A DNA stretch of 64,000 bases from contig CM057337.1 of assembly GCA_030015575.1 (NCBI GenBank), forward strand, positions 336,794,583 through 336,858,582, read 5' to 3'. Numbering within the stretch: the stretch's first letter is position 1; each line of letters starts with the position of its first letter. The notes under the pieces were generated by a model. It searched no databases, was not told where the DNA came from, and saw only the letters and a list, made by a program, of their open reading frames with translations. Source of the stretch: Agapanthus africanus (Eukaryota > Streptophyta > Magnoliopsida > Asparagales > Amaryllidaceae). The translations under genes and the position numbers were made by a program. Shown piece by piece: positions 48,436 to 61,684 of this stretch.

Positions 48436-49225
48436 GGTGGCTACCAGGAGAGAGAGAGAAGAAAACACTCTGTGTCGCTCTTGCAGGGTTCGATTGGTTA
48501 TTAGTTTATCTAATCAGGATGGCTCCCACTGTTTTAGTCAAATCTACCTTCAAATCCTAAAAGGTAAGACTAGCCGGGATTAATTACACCCTACAAATTT
48601 GCCAATCTTTCGGCCAGGACAGTGTCGGTACTTTGAGGGAGGTTCCAGATGCTTTCGCATGGACCTAATTAAAATAAACCTCGTTTTCCCAGGTGCATAA
48701 CCTCATTAACACCTTTCTAGACACTTACTTGATCGGTTAATTGTAATGTGTAAAACTCTTCCAGGAGTAACTCTTACTCGCAGTGGGTATCGGGATCCAA
48801 CTATCTCATAGAAGGTATGCAATCTCATTGCAAATTTCAACACTTGAAATTCCCGATAATGGTTTTTCCCTAGCAACTTATGACCTTGGCTAAGGTCAAC
48901 AAATCATAAGCGCTAGCCAAGTTCAACCTGTCATTTCTTGATTGAATTAAACCCACCCGTACGACCCTTGGCTAAAGTCAACAAAGCCGTATGACTATCT
49001 TAACTCAGTCGCATCATATGCTTGCAGATAAGCACTAATTAGCTATCGCACAATATGCCTTGGCTAAGGTCAACAAACGCAGCACGAATACTAAGAATTA
49101 CTTATCTGAAATGACGGAGGGCTATGACAGGTTTTTTAAGAAAACCTTTTGCGTAATGAACTTGATATCGTCGTAGAATCGAGTGATTTTGAAAATGGAG
49201 TGTTTTTGAGGCTTTTACTAGTTTT

Positions 49226-49465
49226 GCTAAAGAGGTCACTCCCGGTGAAGGGATCTCGGCTCTTTCCTTATCGAATAAGGTGCAGGATATTTCACAAATA
49301 CCACTATACAAAGCAAAAACTATAAAAGCAATCAAAAGACAAACCGAGTTTGTAGCATCTGCTAGTTTCGCTAATAAGGTCACTCCCGGTGAAGGGATCT
49401 CGGCTCTTTCCTTATCGAATAAGGTGCTGGATATTCTATAAGGAATACCGCTATGCAAAGCAAGA
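49226..49465 (-). repeat. Copia C leader tandem module
   Basis: Two copies (from 49226 and from 49370), each with GGTCACTCCCGGTGAAGGG and the small hairpin CCTTATCGAATAAGG. Confidence 0.78.
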
Positions 49466-51257
49466 ACTAGAGCTACCCGTTTTTAAAACAAGTTCCTACA
49501 ACATCTTTAGGTTTCTTTTATTTCATTAATCTCATTAATGAAGTCCCATTTGTTATGCTTCCTAAGCATCACATAAGAAATGAAAGCAACAATATTTATT
49601 ATATCTCATATATATAATATAGGCATTCGTCTCAGAACATATCAAGTGATCACATCACAGAATATGAGCAGCAGAAGAATCACATATGAAATATTAGATA
49701 TACTAAGAATTCCGTGTTTTATTTAAGCCAGTAAAAACGCGGATTCCACGGTCGTGATGAATAGCCAAACCCACAACCTTAGACCCCTACGAGAGCGGCA
49801 AGCAACCATACCAATTCTAGAGTTAGGAGACCCGGTCTCGACTCCTCGAGATGGTCTCCTACTGTACCCTGGAACCCGGTTACTTGTGCTCCCCGCCTTG
49901 GGTCTATTCTAATGCGGAAAAGTAAATAATATATAATGGTGACATCATTCTCAATCTGGAAGTGCCCCAATAAAATAATATTACATACAATGAATTTTAC
50001 ATGAATGAAAATAAAAACCCCCATTTTACATAAAACCCCCGGCTATTCAAAACACGACGATCCAATATAACATATCACAGTAACACATAACATCACATGT
50101 TATCAACGTGAGTAAATATGCATATCATAATTGTCGTTGACATATAGCACCGAAACCGGCGATACACCACATATTACACTTACGGTCGCAGAAAAGAAAG
50201 TGAAAAACTACAACAATTGGAATCTGTAACCACCTTAGACATTATAAACCCAATGTATCACATACTTTGGATTTCATGCATAACCAAATGAATTCCTTAG
50301 ACATCACATGCCTAACAATTATAAACCACGCATTTTAGTCTCAATATTGAAAACACTTTCCAATAACCTGTCGGGTAATTCAACAAGATTCCTGATAACC
50401 TGATCGAATGCTCGTTGGGAACTTTAGTAGACGGCCACACACCCCGGTGCCGTCGACGAAGCGCACTAAGGCGGAACACCGCAGCCGCGAGCACCCGAAC
50501 GGATGCTTTTGGTGACGAGGTTCTCCTAAAGTCACTTGGTCGGGGCTATGGAGCATGGCTATCTATTAAGGTTACCCGGCGAGTATCTGTGTACACTACG
50601 TAATTGCGACGGACTTTTGATCAACATCAAAATCCCGTGGCAACCGATCAAATGGGTCTAAACTGCTAGATTTATAAAATTCAAACTAGTTATCTCATAA
50701 CAATTTATGGATTCCAAATATTGTATCACAATCACAGATAGCTAGACGAAGTTAAACTTTTTGATTGAATAATCAAGCACCCAAAATTTCCCAATAAGCT
50801 CAACACTTGAGCGGAGTTCAAAAAGTACCCAGAAACTGCCACAGCTCCTATGAACCAGCCGTAGAAGGGTCAACCAATGCCTCACATGTGGCACTGCTGA
50901 ACTACCACAAACCCTAGGGTTTGATGGCGGTTCTGACGATAATCGAGTTAGGGTTTCGTTCTTCTAGAGGGTCCACAGAATCGCTTGCAAGATTTTCTGA
51001 AAATTTTAAACTCGGAAAAATCCAACTCCTGAAAAATTTCCAGCTGCGGAAAAATTGGGTTATTAATATCCGTTCAAACTTTTTAACATCGTCTAAATAA
51101 CCCGAATACATGTTAGAATTACGATTACGAAACACTCCGAATTTCCTTTGCTTTAAGTTAACATCACATGAAAATTTAGTAAAAACAAACAACACCTGAA
51201 ACACCAAAACCCAGAGACTGGAACACAGACAAAATTTGAAGGGGTTTGCTCGGATTT

Positions 51258-51290
51258 TGGCCGGTTTTGGGGGGGGGTTGTGGCCGGCCA
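51258..51290 (-). other. Copia C leader: paired palindromes
   Basis: TGGCCGG (51258-51264), a 16-nt spacer rich in G, then TGGCCGGCCA (51281-51290). The second block is identical to that of the G1 LTR. About 185 nt past the primer-binding site. Confidence 0.68.
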
Positions 51291-51474
51291 AAATTGCACA
51301 AAAATGCCTCAAATTTTGCTAGTGTTCATGTTATATCACATACAACATTCTGCTGTTGTTTAAAAAAAATTTTGACACCCCAAAAAATTCGACAGAAACT
51401 AGATTTTGTATCGGGTGTTTCGGAGTAGTTTCGGTTTCGTAATCCTAGCAAACATCGTCTAATTTTCTAGCATG

Positions 51475-51486
51475 GATCTGATACCA
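51475..51486 (-). other. Copia C primer-binding site
   Basis: The minus strand reads TGGTATCAGATC, the Met-type site with one difference, next to the LTR at 51488. Confidence 0.8.
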
Positions 51487-51487
51487 C

Positions 51488-53057
51488 TGTTGGGTTGCCT
51501 AGCATGGCAGCAAGTTTTCGGGAGGCATCGTTTATACCCATTTACAAAATTTGCCGTTCTAGTAAACCTTAACCTTAGAACCGCTACTAGAAAATCCGAC
51601 TAAATATTATGTAAACACTTTACATCTAAAGTGAACAAGGAATACAACCTTTGTAGACTGGTCCTTCACTTCAATAGCTTCGTGTAGTAGTCCTTTCGCT
51701 GCGATCACGAACTCCCAAACTCTAGAGAGACTCCCATGAAGAAATGAATAAGCTTGCATCGAAGTCTTTGAGGCCGAAGATGATTTACGTCGAGGAGACA
51801 CTAACCCAAGCTATTTTTTCACTAATGGTGAGATTAGTGAAGCAAACACCATAAACTAAAAGGCAAGTAGTAGGGGCTGATGAAGTAGGAAGTGGGCTCA
51901 CTTTAGATTTATTTTTCTCACACTAAATCTTCACTTAGAAAAAACCCTAGCAAGCCTTTTCTTTTGTTGAAGAAGAAGAAGAAATGAAACTCATGAGAGA
52001 GTGAGATTAGAATTTCAACCATGTGTGAGTAAGTATCATGCCTAACTCATATAGAGAATAAACCAAGGTCAAGGGTTAAGGTTGGGTTAACAAATACCTT
52101 AAGGAATGACAAAAGAGTGGACTTGGTCAATGTTCTACAAGCTTCATCCAAGCTTGAAACATTGACTAAGTCTTCACTATTTTGTAATAACTTAAGTGAT
52201 AAATATCAATCCCTAGCTTTAACCCTAGCATGGTAAAAGTCTCATACATTTATGTTGCAAGTGTAACCTAGCATGACACAACAATATATATCACACATAT
52301 ATTTTGTGTACAAATAGAAAACAATACATATATCACATATATGTAAAGTGTATCAAATGTGAGAAAAGAAATCTTAAGTGAGCTAATACTAGTTAATGTA
52401 ATGTAATATATCAAATATATAATTATACATTAAATTAGCAAATCAACACTTGATTTAATAATCCGGCTATATCACATATAACCGACAAATATCAAATGTA
52501 ACATCTTATCGAATCAACCCTTGATCCGATAACCCGACTATATCACATATAACCAATCATGTCACGCATCACGAGAATAGAATGCGCTATCACATACACG
52601 CATTAATCTCGGTCCTGCACATATCATATATGTGCTCCTACTCCGTTTTGCTTGAGCCAAGAAACCTCTGTGTGGGACTCTAAAGACTCATCAATATGCC
52701 GGCAGTAGGTGATAATCATATCAAACACCCACAAGTTGCAAGCGGTCTGCTAAACGTAACGGCCACCCGGGTATTGAGAGATCTGAAGATCAACAAGCAA
52801 GTCTGCTTGTACTCCTGCAAATCCACTCAGTAACACTACCGTACAGTCCGGTCTCTTCGTCAGATATGTCGCATATCACAGCCTGGGGGTGGTATAACGT
52901 CATACCCCAATAGCCCGATAAGTCATGCCGATGCAAGGTCCATAACGGTTCGAGAAACTACAGGTAACACTTAATAGTAAATCTCAGCAACCCTGGCCAG
53001 GGATTTCCTGTTATGGCTAATCGAGTATAGCGCAATATCAACTCCCAATACCGGGAG
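51488..53057 (-). repeat. Copia C 5' LTR, part
   Basis: Starts TGTTGGGTTGCCTAGC on the plus strand and aligns with the A LTRs along its length. It stops at CCGGGAG, where S2 begins. The rest of the LTR is to the right of the window. Confidence 0.85.
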
Positions 53058-54691
53058 TGTCACGGCCCGAAAAGTACGGAACATGACCGGCACTCAAACT
53101 ACGAAACGTCTCGAGGCGTACGTAATCTAAGTAAGCCAAAACCTAGAAGTCCAAACTAAGTAAAACAGTAGAGTGAAGGAAAAACCAATTTAAAGAAAGA
53201 AGTTTAACAACATAAGCCGAAGTATTTAATCCTTAAAACCTCAAGTCTTTTCTAAAAATTTCGGCAGAGTTTCCTTTGTAAATACTGACCCCAAACGGGT
53301 ACAAAACCTGATAAAGCATATATAATGAATAAAGGCATCCCCAAGCGGGAGCTAGCTCTTTATCAATCGACGGACAAAAGCACACAATGCAGTATAATAT
53401 ACAATGCCGAAAGGCGAGGATCAAACTCAGGATAAAAATCCAACATCATCAAGAAACTCAGAGGAAAACCATAATAATACAACGCGCGACTCTAAGGTCG
53501 AAAGAATATACACAGGTCACCTATCTCGATCAAATATACAAGTCTGGTTGATGGAGTTTTACTAGATACAACTGAAATAACAAATATACAATGGTGGTCC
53601 TGATGCAAAAGATCCCACCTAGCAAAGCAATCACCGGAAAGAACAGTGTGCCAGCAAAGCCGCAACGAAACCTGTACGGCAAAACCTGCAAGGAACCGTG
53701 GCACAGTAGGGGTGAGTTGCCAACTCGTGAGTAGAAAATATCTACGAGTAGAAATCGCATGCATGACGCTATCCTAGGTCATATCAAGTAATATCCTCAA
53801 ATAAATATTCTGGTCCATCTATGTATAAGTGTAATACTACATGCTCGTGTTAGTACCTCAGATAGCAACATATCAGATATATGATGTATGAATGCATTAC
53901 AAATGAAACAGAATACATCGTGAATGAGACAACTGTTTTCTTTATTTAATGAGATTTCTGCATGTATATAAATCGCGTATCATCAACGAAATCGACAGAT
54001 AAAATAGTGTCCAACATCGACACAAAACATAAATCTCAGTATCTCAATATCTCAGGCTCCGGCTATCTGAACTGGCCTGTATAATCAAATCTCAATACCT
54101 CAGTGTCTCAAGTCTCAATATCTCAATAACTCGGGCTCCGTCAGTCCGGATCGGCCCATATCATCAATCACACGACCACGAACGATATCCTCCGGATATC
54201 CTCCGCGCCAGGTAAAATCACCGGTAGGCAGTCTGCCCCTGCCGGGATCATCGTCTACAACTCGAGCTTCTTACCGCGGGGTACCTTACCTAGCCCACCA
54301 TATACCCAAGACGGTTCATCCAACTCCTTGAATCGGGTCTCGAAAACATCTCAGAACCGAGAAAATACCATGGTGGACAATACTCAACATGTCAAGGGAA
54401 ACCACATTTTTCTTTTTAAAATAATTCATCAGTTTACAAAACTTTCATATGCGGTTTCCAAATCCAGAAAATATCAAGAAGAATCCGAAATCATCAAGTC
54501 ACCATGTCAATAACAATGAAAACCGGCATAAATCTCCATAATATTGCATGACCAATTAATATATGAATGCATCTGATATCATGCAATAAATACAATAGTT
54601 AACTAGCATAAGAAAGTTATAGCATGTTGCAACTATCAACTAGCAAGCTATGTCCATGAATAGTATTTTCTAAAGTGTACGTGACATGGCA

Positions 54692-54757
54692 ATTACCGGT
54701 GATGATGTGTGTGAGCCGGCAAGCAGGTGTACGTCGAACATACGCATCATCGGTAAT
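54692..54757 (-). other. S2 LTR stem
   Basis: ATTACCGGTGATG (54692-54704) pairs with CATCATCGGTAAT (54745-54757), with one wobble-type position. Confidence 0.68.
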
Positions 54758-55002
54758 GGTGCTGGTGTCCTGACAGAAGGGTTTCATGATAATTACAGAT
54801 AACATACGTACAAGCATGTAATGCGATGAAACATCATGAATATACAGACGGTGATGTAGTAATAGCAACACTGAAAAATATACCTACCCAAAATACGAGT
54901 CATACAGTTTGGTATTTAAGATACTCACGATTCTCCACTTTTGAAAATGAGTATGACTCGAGCCCAGTCAAAAGGGTAAGGGAATCCACCTAAGTCTGAG
55001 TC

Positions 55003-55026
55003 GATATATATATATATATATATATC
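55003..55026. repeat. AT microsatellite in S2
   Basis: Alternating TA of about 24 bp. S has a shorter run at the same place (near 39266). Confidence 0.88.
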
Positions 55027-55382
55027 TAGTAGTCGGTGATCTCGCCTCAATAGTATTACATACGATACAATAAATAGTATGACATTCTCAAGTCAAGAGT
55101 GCGGATCTATCCTCATAACTATATCTCGTACGGTAAAACTATCGTATGGCATCCTAAATCTGGGTACGAATCAAGTATCACATTTATCTCATTGTTCATC
55201 TGGTATCCACATCATCACATATCGTGAGCAGGGGTACTGATCTAAGTCGGGTACACTACTAATATCATCAACAATATCATGATCTGGCTACTGATCTAAA
55301 GTCTCATACAATCCGATATCATCAACACATATTATCATATGGAAGTATACATCGCCCAAGCGATCCATTATAAATATCATAA

Positions 55383-56086
55383 TGTTAGTTATATATATGC
55401 CCTAGAGGCCATTGTTGTACATATGATGTATATTATAATGGATGCTTGGATATATATAGAGAGGACTTTCTTTCTCGTCATGATAGTATGCTATTTGGTT
55501 TCACTTTATCTTAACATGTTGACTTATATTAGTTTACTGTCTTACTTTCACATGTTGATAAAGCCCTTAGGATCTGTACTCGACTATTGGGACTATGATG
55601 AGATCATACTAGTGGGGCCACGGTAGTCGATGAGTACATCCTATAACTGTTCCTAGTCGAGGGTGTATCGAGACAGGGCATCGATACACCAGAGTAGACT
55701 AGCGTATACGCATCTTGACCTATATGATGGGCGATGGATGATCCCATACCCATTGGTGTTTTGACATCAGAGATGGTGTACGGGTGCTCAGTGGAGACTG
55801 GGTACACTGGACGGACTCGCTGAGAACTCCCAGATGGTATTATACCTCACATCAGATGGCAGTTCTCTGGTGACACTGATACAGGTTAGTCTGTAAACCC
55901 GAGATCGTCATAGAGACTTGTGTGATTCCCACCGTGCTTTGATTTCCACCTTACCACGTCCAAGAGGGTGTGCAAAATGGTGGCTTTTGGGTACAGTCCC
56001 GAATCATATGGAGGGAATGAGCGATAGGAGGGGATTCGTCTCTCCCGGTATAGGGAGTTGATGTTGTGCTGTGTTCGACTGGCTAT
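55383..56086 (+). mobile_element. F: copia LTR in plus orientation, part
   Basis: Starts TGTTAGTTATATATATGCC, the LTR start of the A subfamily, and follows the A LTR in reverse complement up to GACTGGCTAT, where D begins. The opposite orientation shows that it is a separate insertion into S2. The rest lies beyond D, outside the window. Confidence 0.85.
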
Positions 56087-58296
56087 TGTTGCGCCACGGC
56101 AGCGCCCCGGCCTCTTACTCGAGGCCAAAATGCGGAATCAAAAATTTTCCTTACTCGGAAACCGGCGCTACCGCGGACAATTACCCGGATCGTTAACCAT
56201 TAACCTAATGCTAGCAATCAAGAGATAGGGAAGAGATGTATACCGAGTGATCCGAGTCCTCCGGTCTTCTCTTCATCATCCCGATCTCCCGCGGAAAGTC
56301 TTGGCTCCACATCGTCGCCTCCTCGCCGGAAAGGGCACCACATCGCCTTCGTCTTTTACGGGCTCCCGCCTCAATACCGAGGCAACTCGAGCATGAAGCC
56401 GGCAACTCGACATGCTCAAGATTTGCTGTAGAAAGTGTAGTGTAGAATACGCTTTGTCTCAATGGGGTTTTTGTTGCCATGATGGAGGAATCAAGGTGAT
56501 ATGAACTTGGGGATTTTTGAGGCAATGAAAAATGATATGAAACAATAATTTTCCCACACCCTCACCAAAAATGAAATGATCCATCATCTCCAAATGAAGT
56601 GGCCGGCCAAGACTTTTTATGGTGGAGGAAAATCCAAAAGCAAAACAAGAAGGGAGGTTATTGCAGGATAAAGTAAGGAGGTGACCATATCAAAAACATA
56701 CACCATGCTTTTTCTTACAAACCAATACCCTTTCTCATCTCACATAAATGCATGCATGGATGAAAGAAAAGATGCTTATCATAATCAATACTTTTACAAG
56801 AAACCCCCCCACAAAGTGTAATTTGCAAAACTGCAAATTACCCCCTCCATCGGAAAAGTCCGGCCGGGAAAGAACAAAGGAAAACCGGCCGGAACGGAAT
56901 GCAAACTGGCAACTCCAGAAAACTGGTCCCGTAATAAATTACAGGAAAACCCCGACACTGTGCATACACACCCGCATCTGTATTCCGACCGGATACAAAT
57001 GCAAAGAGACAAAATCTACACTGTACTAAACTAGGACCGGCTTAAACCAAAGCCGGCTAGTAAAAACCGTTCGATCCTGATCGGTGCAATACCGCACGTA
57101 TCTGATCGAACCCTGCCATATACCCATACGGCTACTAGTACAAACCGTCTGATCCTGATCCATGCAATACCGCACGTATCTGATCGGACCCTGCCATATC
57201 TCCATACGGCCTCTACAGCGTTTCGCCCGAAAGCTGAGTAACTGAAAGTGTGGTGGACTCTAAAGACTCGTCAATACTATGGCTGTGGATTTAACCACTG
57301 GCACGTCAGAGGTATAAGCCAATACATGACGGGCCACCAGCTATTGACTAAAAAGGGACGTCGATGAGCGAACTCATCCTGACACCCTACTGAGCCTGTC
57401 AGTGACAATATCCGTACAGTCCGGTCCGTTCGTCTATGAGCATCGCATGGCGGGCCTAGGGGGTTGGTAAAAGTCAGACCCCCAAAAGCGGTACAAGTCG
57501 TGTCGGAGCGTAGCCCAGAACGCCCTGAGATACTACTGGAATACCTACCAGTAAATCTCCTGCCTCGGCCGAGGGCTTTGCGTAATGGCTCTCCTAGACA
57601 CAGCGCGACCTCACCCCCAATACCGGGAGAGACGAACCCCTGCAGATCCGCTCACTGCCTCCATGTGGCTCGGGACTGTACCCAACTAAAACCTGTTTGC
57701 ACGACTCCTTTGAGCCGTGGTAGGGTAGTAATCAAAGCACAGTGGGAACTCACACGAGACAAATGACGATCTCAGGTCGATGAACTAACCTGTACACATG
57801 TCACCTGGGAACTGCTATCTGACGTCTGGTATAAGACCAACTAGCAGGTTCCCGGCGAGTCCTGTCCGGTGTACTCATAACCCAATGAGCACCTGTATAC
57901 ATCTTAGGTGAACCAACTGACACCAGTGGCTTGTGAGACCGGCCACCGCCCCTCGTCGGGGTCTCGACTGTATACACTAGTCTACTAATGGAGTATCGAT
58001 ACCCTGTCTCGAAACTCCTACGACTAGGGACCTTTTAAGGATGTGCTTATAGACCCCAGCTCCCACGTATATGATCGCCATCATACTGCTGGTCGTCAAG
58101 CAAGAATCCTAGGGGCTCTATCAACGTGTAATAGCGACATGTCAGGTCACCTAAAGCAGTACACGATGATAAAGGTAAACCAGATAGCATACTATCATCT
58201 CGAGCAAGACTGTCCTACCGGGATAGGTCCTCCCTCAATCATTGCAATCACGTGCCTGTGATCCAATAATTGACTCTGAGGGCACTATCTCCAACA
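56087..58296 (-). repeat. Copia D 3' LTR
   Basis: Starts TGTTGCGCCACGGCAGCG on the plus strand and ends ATCTCCAACA. It shares the block around 57610-58100 with the B LTR (GGCTCGGGACTGTACCC). Frames near 56748-57029 and 57464-57766 are shadows of LTR sequence. Confidence 0.88.
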
Positions 58297-58317
58297 ATCT
58301 CCTACTTGCACTCAAGG
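58297..58317 (-). other. Copia D polypurine tract
   Basis: The minus strand reads CCTTGAGTGCAAGTAGGAGAT before the LTR, a variant of the A and B tracts. Confidence 0.7.
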
Positions 58318-60860
58318 CTAATTATTGCGATGTCGCATACTCACAGCCCGTGTGATATCGAACACCCAACTCCTCTACTAGTCTGTCTCACAAAGCTCGT
58401 TTGTGAAACTATTGCGTTCGAGGAATAGCCTCAGTGAGTGGATCCGCTGTGATGTTTCTTTCTATGTCTCTCTATATCTCAAGTTCGCAGAGAAAGCCAT
58501 CTCCCGAAATGAGCAATACCTGTCTTAGAATGTCTGGATGTCTGATGGGACCTAGCTCATAAATGAACTCCAAATCCAAACTTCTTAGACTGTATCAACA
58601 ACTGAAACTAATCAGTATCCTGCGCCATGCCTCCCTCAGTATTGCCTTGGACCACCTGTCCAAAATACTGTCCCTCGTCAGAGGGAGAACTATAACTCTG
58701 ACGACCTCCTTGTCGTCTATGTCACCTTGGAAGCCTGGAGTGATAACCGTCTCCTAAAGGAGGCAGCCGTTATCATATCCCTAGAACATTCACTTATGTT
58801 CTATAACTGCTTCCGACTGTTCCTCCAGGATTGGATCAATATCAACTTATTGCATCTAGTGCAAGAACAACATCTGGTGTGGTACTTGACATCTCATGAT
58901 TGACTCAATTGCCTAAGCAAGTGATCTGTCAATCATGCGTATTCCTCTCCCCTTTAGTCTGTAAGACACCTTTAGAGAGGGTGACTCCATTACCTGCAGG
59001 CACACTACCATGCCAGGAGTCGTCCATTCTAAATACTCTTAGAATGCTGTCAAGGTACCCTGATTGGGAAACCACCCAAATCTAGATCTAAAACCATAGG
59101 TCTAGTAACCAGTATGTCTGATATAATATCCAAATCCCATGTGGAGAAAAACACTGTGTGACGACCAAAGTATAACCGATCGTAGTATAGGAATATCACT
59201 TCCTACTACCTTCTCAACAGATCCATCTTCTATTCTGATGACGTCAAACCCATGACTGTCACATCAGAAACAGATGATCTAACTCCGCTATATCTGCTTT
59301 AGTCTATAAATAGATATAAGCATGAAGTCCACCAATGCTTCCGCTGCTCCCACTGACTACGACAACCCTCTGCCAGAGTCATATAGACGTGCACTTCTAA
59401 AGCTAGTTTAGAACGACGCTATACTCATCCTCCTGCCGGGTCTCGCAGCCTGGAACAACAACAATGGCAAGTGTGGGTAAACAAGAACTTCCCTGTCACC
59501 GTCCTTGAGGCTACCGGAGTACCTCTCGGGTGCCTGAAGCTACCCACCTTATCTGCGGAGTGGCCAATGGAATGTCAAATCAGATTGAATCTTTAGGTTC
59601 CTTATTAAATCTTCAGTAATCGTTTGCGGTTCTGGAATCACTTCCAGTTCTACCATACTCCCACTGCTGTTTTTTGAAAAAATCCATTTTTAATAAAACT
59701 GTGGCGAGTCTAGAACAATATTTCTATTGATCTGCCAGATGGTAGAAAGTCAACCCTCGTCATAGCCTGGGTCAACCCACAAACAGCCATTACAGAAACA
59801 TGCCTTGAGTTATCCGGAGTCTGGTTTTAAGCATAAGCCGGACAACTCCCCGTACCTTAACATCGTTAAGATATGAACTGTTCTATATCCAATATAGAAC
59901 CAGAGGCACTGATTTAATTGAACCAGATTCAAATCATGCAGCTGTCTCCAGTGCATGTCAACTAAATGGAAGGAGGCCGATCAGCGTTACTCAACTTAGG
60001 AATGCTTCCAATTATGAGTAACCTGAAAGAGAAGCAATCTGTCTTCATCATTACTATCAACTGAATACCATACACAAGTATCTACATCTTCGATCTCTTT
60101 GAAGAATCCCGATACTTGCTACACCTGGTTCTCTACTCTATTCAAATACCTATAACTCCTCAAAACTTAGACCCTGTGTTTCTACGAAACACATGTCTAA
60201 GAACTTGAGAAGTTAAAAGTAAACAGAATATAGTATGAGGACCAACCCCTCTGTCCTAATGGACACTGGACAACATACAATACTCTGTATAAGTCCGCTG
60301 AGTCTAACAACTCTTTCACTGTGCGTCGCAGGTTGAAAACTGTACTTATGGTTAAGAAGAATTACACCGCTGTTTAATGCTCCTTACCTAACCATCCACT
60401 GATATAGGTAAATGTCATCGACATAATATCAAAAGGTATATCTCACTCTATGAAAATAGACGTACAGATATATCGATTTGAAATTGGTGCACAACAGCGG
60501 ATATTCAAAACCAAATATTTGCCGACCGGCAAACAACCCAGGTGACTTCCTCAAATATCACCGATTACAACGAATCCCGATATAATGAGGATGATCACCC
60601 AATTCCCAATAACTTACTCCCACTCATCATCTGTAAAACCATACAGATGTGAGAATTATTCCTGGCAAATACATACCCTGGAGTAAGTGTCTAATCGGGA
60701 AATCAGTTTTCTTTTAACAGTACACAGTTGAAACTGAAACATTGTAATGTTTCGATGGGGTATCCTGGTATTCCTAGTAATGCCTCTACCATTATCCAGA
60801 TTCACAACTATAACCGTATAATTCTTTGCCACCTCTCCAAATCCCTTTATTTGTCTTTAG
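58318..60860 (-). pseudogene. Copia D pol remnant
   Basis: Recognisable only by nucleotide similarity to B and C: RNase H end near 58320-58560, RT near 59160-59400 (the CCGCTGCTCCCACTG block), and integrase near 59800-60200 (TTATCCGGA, GCCGGACAAC). Breaks are numerous. Confidence 0.65.
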
Positions 60861-60866
60861 TCATTA

Positions 60867-61564
60867 CCTTCTGTACACCCCTTTAAGCCAAATGGTTTTC
60901 TTCCTTCCCTACCGTTCGGCACCAGCCTATGGTTTGGAAGAAGACTATCCAAAAAGCATAAAGGGTGTACTGTCCTAATCCTAGGAACACTCGCAATGCG
61001 AGAGAAGGTGAAGATAAAAGACACCTGAATGTACTTTATTCCTATTTCTCCTGAACCAGAATCCATCCCCGAACTGGAACAAGTTCCTTTCGAGTTCGTA
61101 TATAACCATACGATGGAGTATCCAATAATCTGTGGATCTTCGTAGTGACACGGAGTTTCCTGGAGAAATACAAAGTTGATTTAGGATTAGCGAAGAAATA
61201 CTTGGTTTGGTCGTGAATATCAGTCGCAACTTACTTTGCCCTCCTACTAATCCCTTGCTTTGTCTTAACTTAATACCTTCTGCACACCATCGTTATGCTA
61301 ATTGGTTTTCTTCATTCCCTACCGGTCGGCACCAGCCTAAGGTTTGGAAGAAGACTATCCAATTTGCGTAATAGGTGTACTACTCCTAAACCAAGGAGTA
61401 CTCGCAACCTGAGAGAAGGTGAAAAGAAAAGACAACTGAATAATCCTATCCGTTTTCTCCAGAACCAGAAACCATCCTCGAAGTCCTTCGAGTTCGTATA
61501 TAACCATACGATGGTTTTGTCCAATGGAAGTGGACGTTCGTAGTAATACGGGGTGTCCTGTAGA
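60867..61564 (-). repeat. Copia D internal tandem duplication, period about 412 bp
   Basis: Two copies of about 290 bp (60867-61166 and 61279-61564) share GTTTGGAAGAAGACTATCCA, GAGAGAAGGTGAA, and TTCGAGTTCGTATATAACC followed by ATACGATGG. They look roughly 80% alike, so the duplication is old. The two antisense frames here read the same repeat; no domain is recognised. Confidence 0.8.
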
Positions 61565-61684
61565 AAAGGGTAAAAGTAGGAGTGGCAATGAGGTCTGCAA
61601 CTCTGACAATCCAAAAGCCAGTGTTAAGAAGGTTCGGTCAACTTGGTCACTGAGTCATAGTCCAGGGTCGGGTCAATGGTCGCT

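Larger units (their letters stand above)
48436..51474 (-). other. Copia C leader
   Basis: About 3 kb, without a supported gene. Holds the triple stem-loop (48877-49090), with stem CTTATGA/TCATAAG (48877-48883, 48904-48910) and core CCTTGGCTAAGGTCAACAA three times. Also holds the tandem module of period about 144 bp (49226-49465), shared blocks at 49770-50060 and 50330-50610, and the paired palindromes at 51258-51290. Confidence 0.75.
46324..53057 (-). mobile_element. Copia C: outermost Ty1/copia element, both ends outside window
   Basis: Visible parts are decayed pol (46324-48120), the leader-proximal coding part (48121-48435), leader (48436-51474), primer-binding site (51475-51486) and part of the 5' LTR (51488-53057). 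Its 3' part lies left of the window beyond G2 and G1. Its LTR is broken into by S2 on the right. It is the oldest layer by nesting and has many breaks. Confidence 0.85.
53058..55382 (-). mobile_element. S2: G-family LTR, part
   Basis: Starts TGTCACGGCCCG, closely related to S (37318-39635 aligns throughout). The 5 bp before it, GGGAG, would be the target sequence. F interrupts it at 55382. Whether it is a solo LTR or part of a full element cannot be seen. The stem homologue is at 54692-54757 and the minisatellite at about 54030-54165. Confidence 0.87.

Noticed and set aside
55383-56086. F as the other LTR of copia D
   Set aside because: It is in the opposite orientation, belongs to a different LTR subfamily (A-like start), and lies directly against the D LTR end.
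61312-61614. Antisense frames of 84-100 codons in copia D
   Set aside because: They read one unit of the tandem duplication. The other unit does not keep the same product and no domain is seen.
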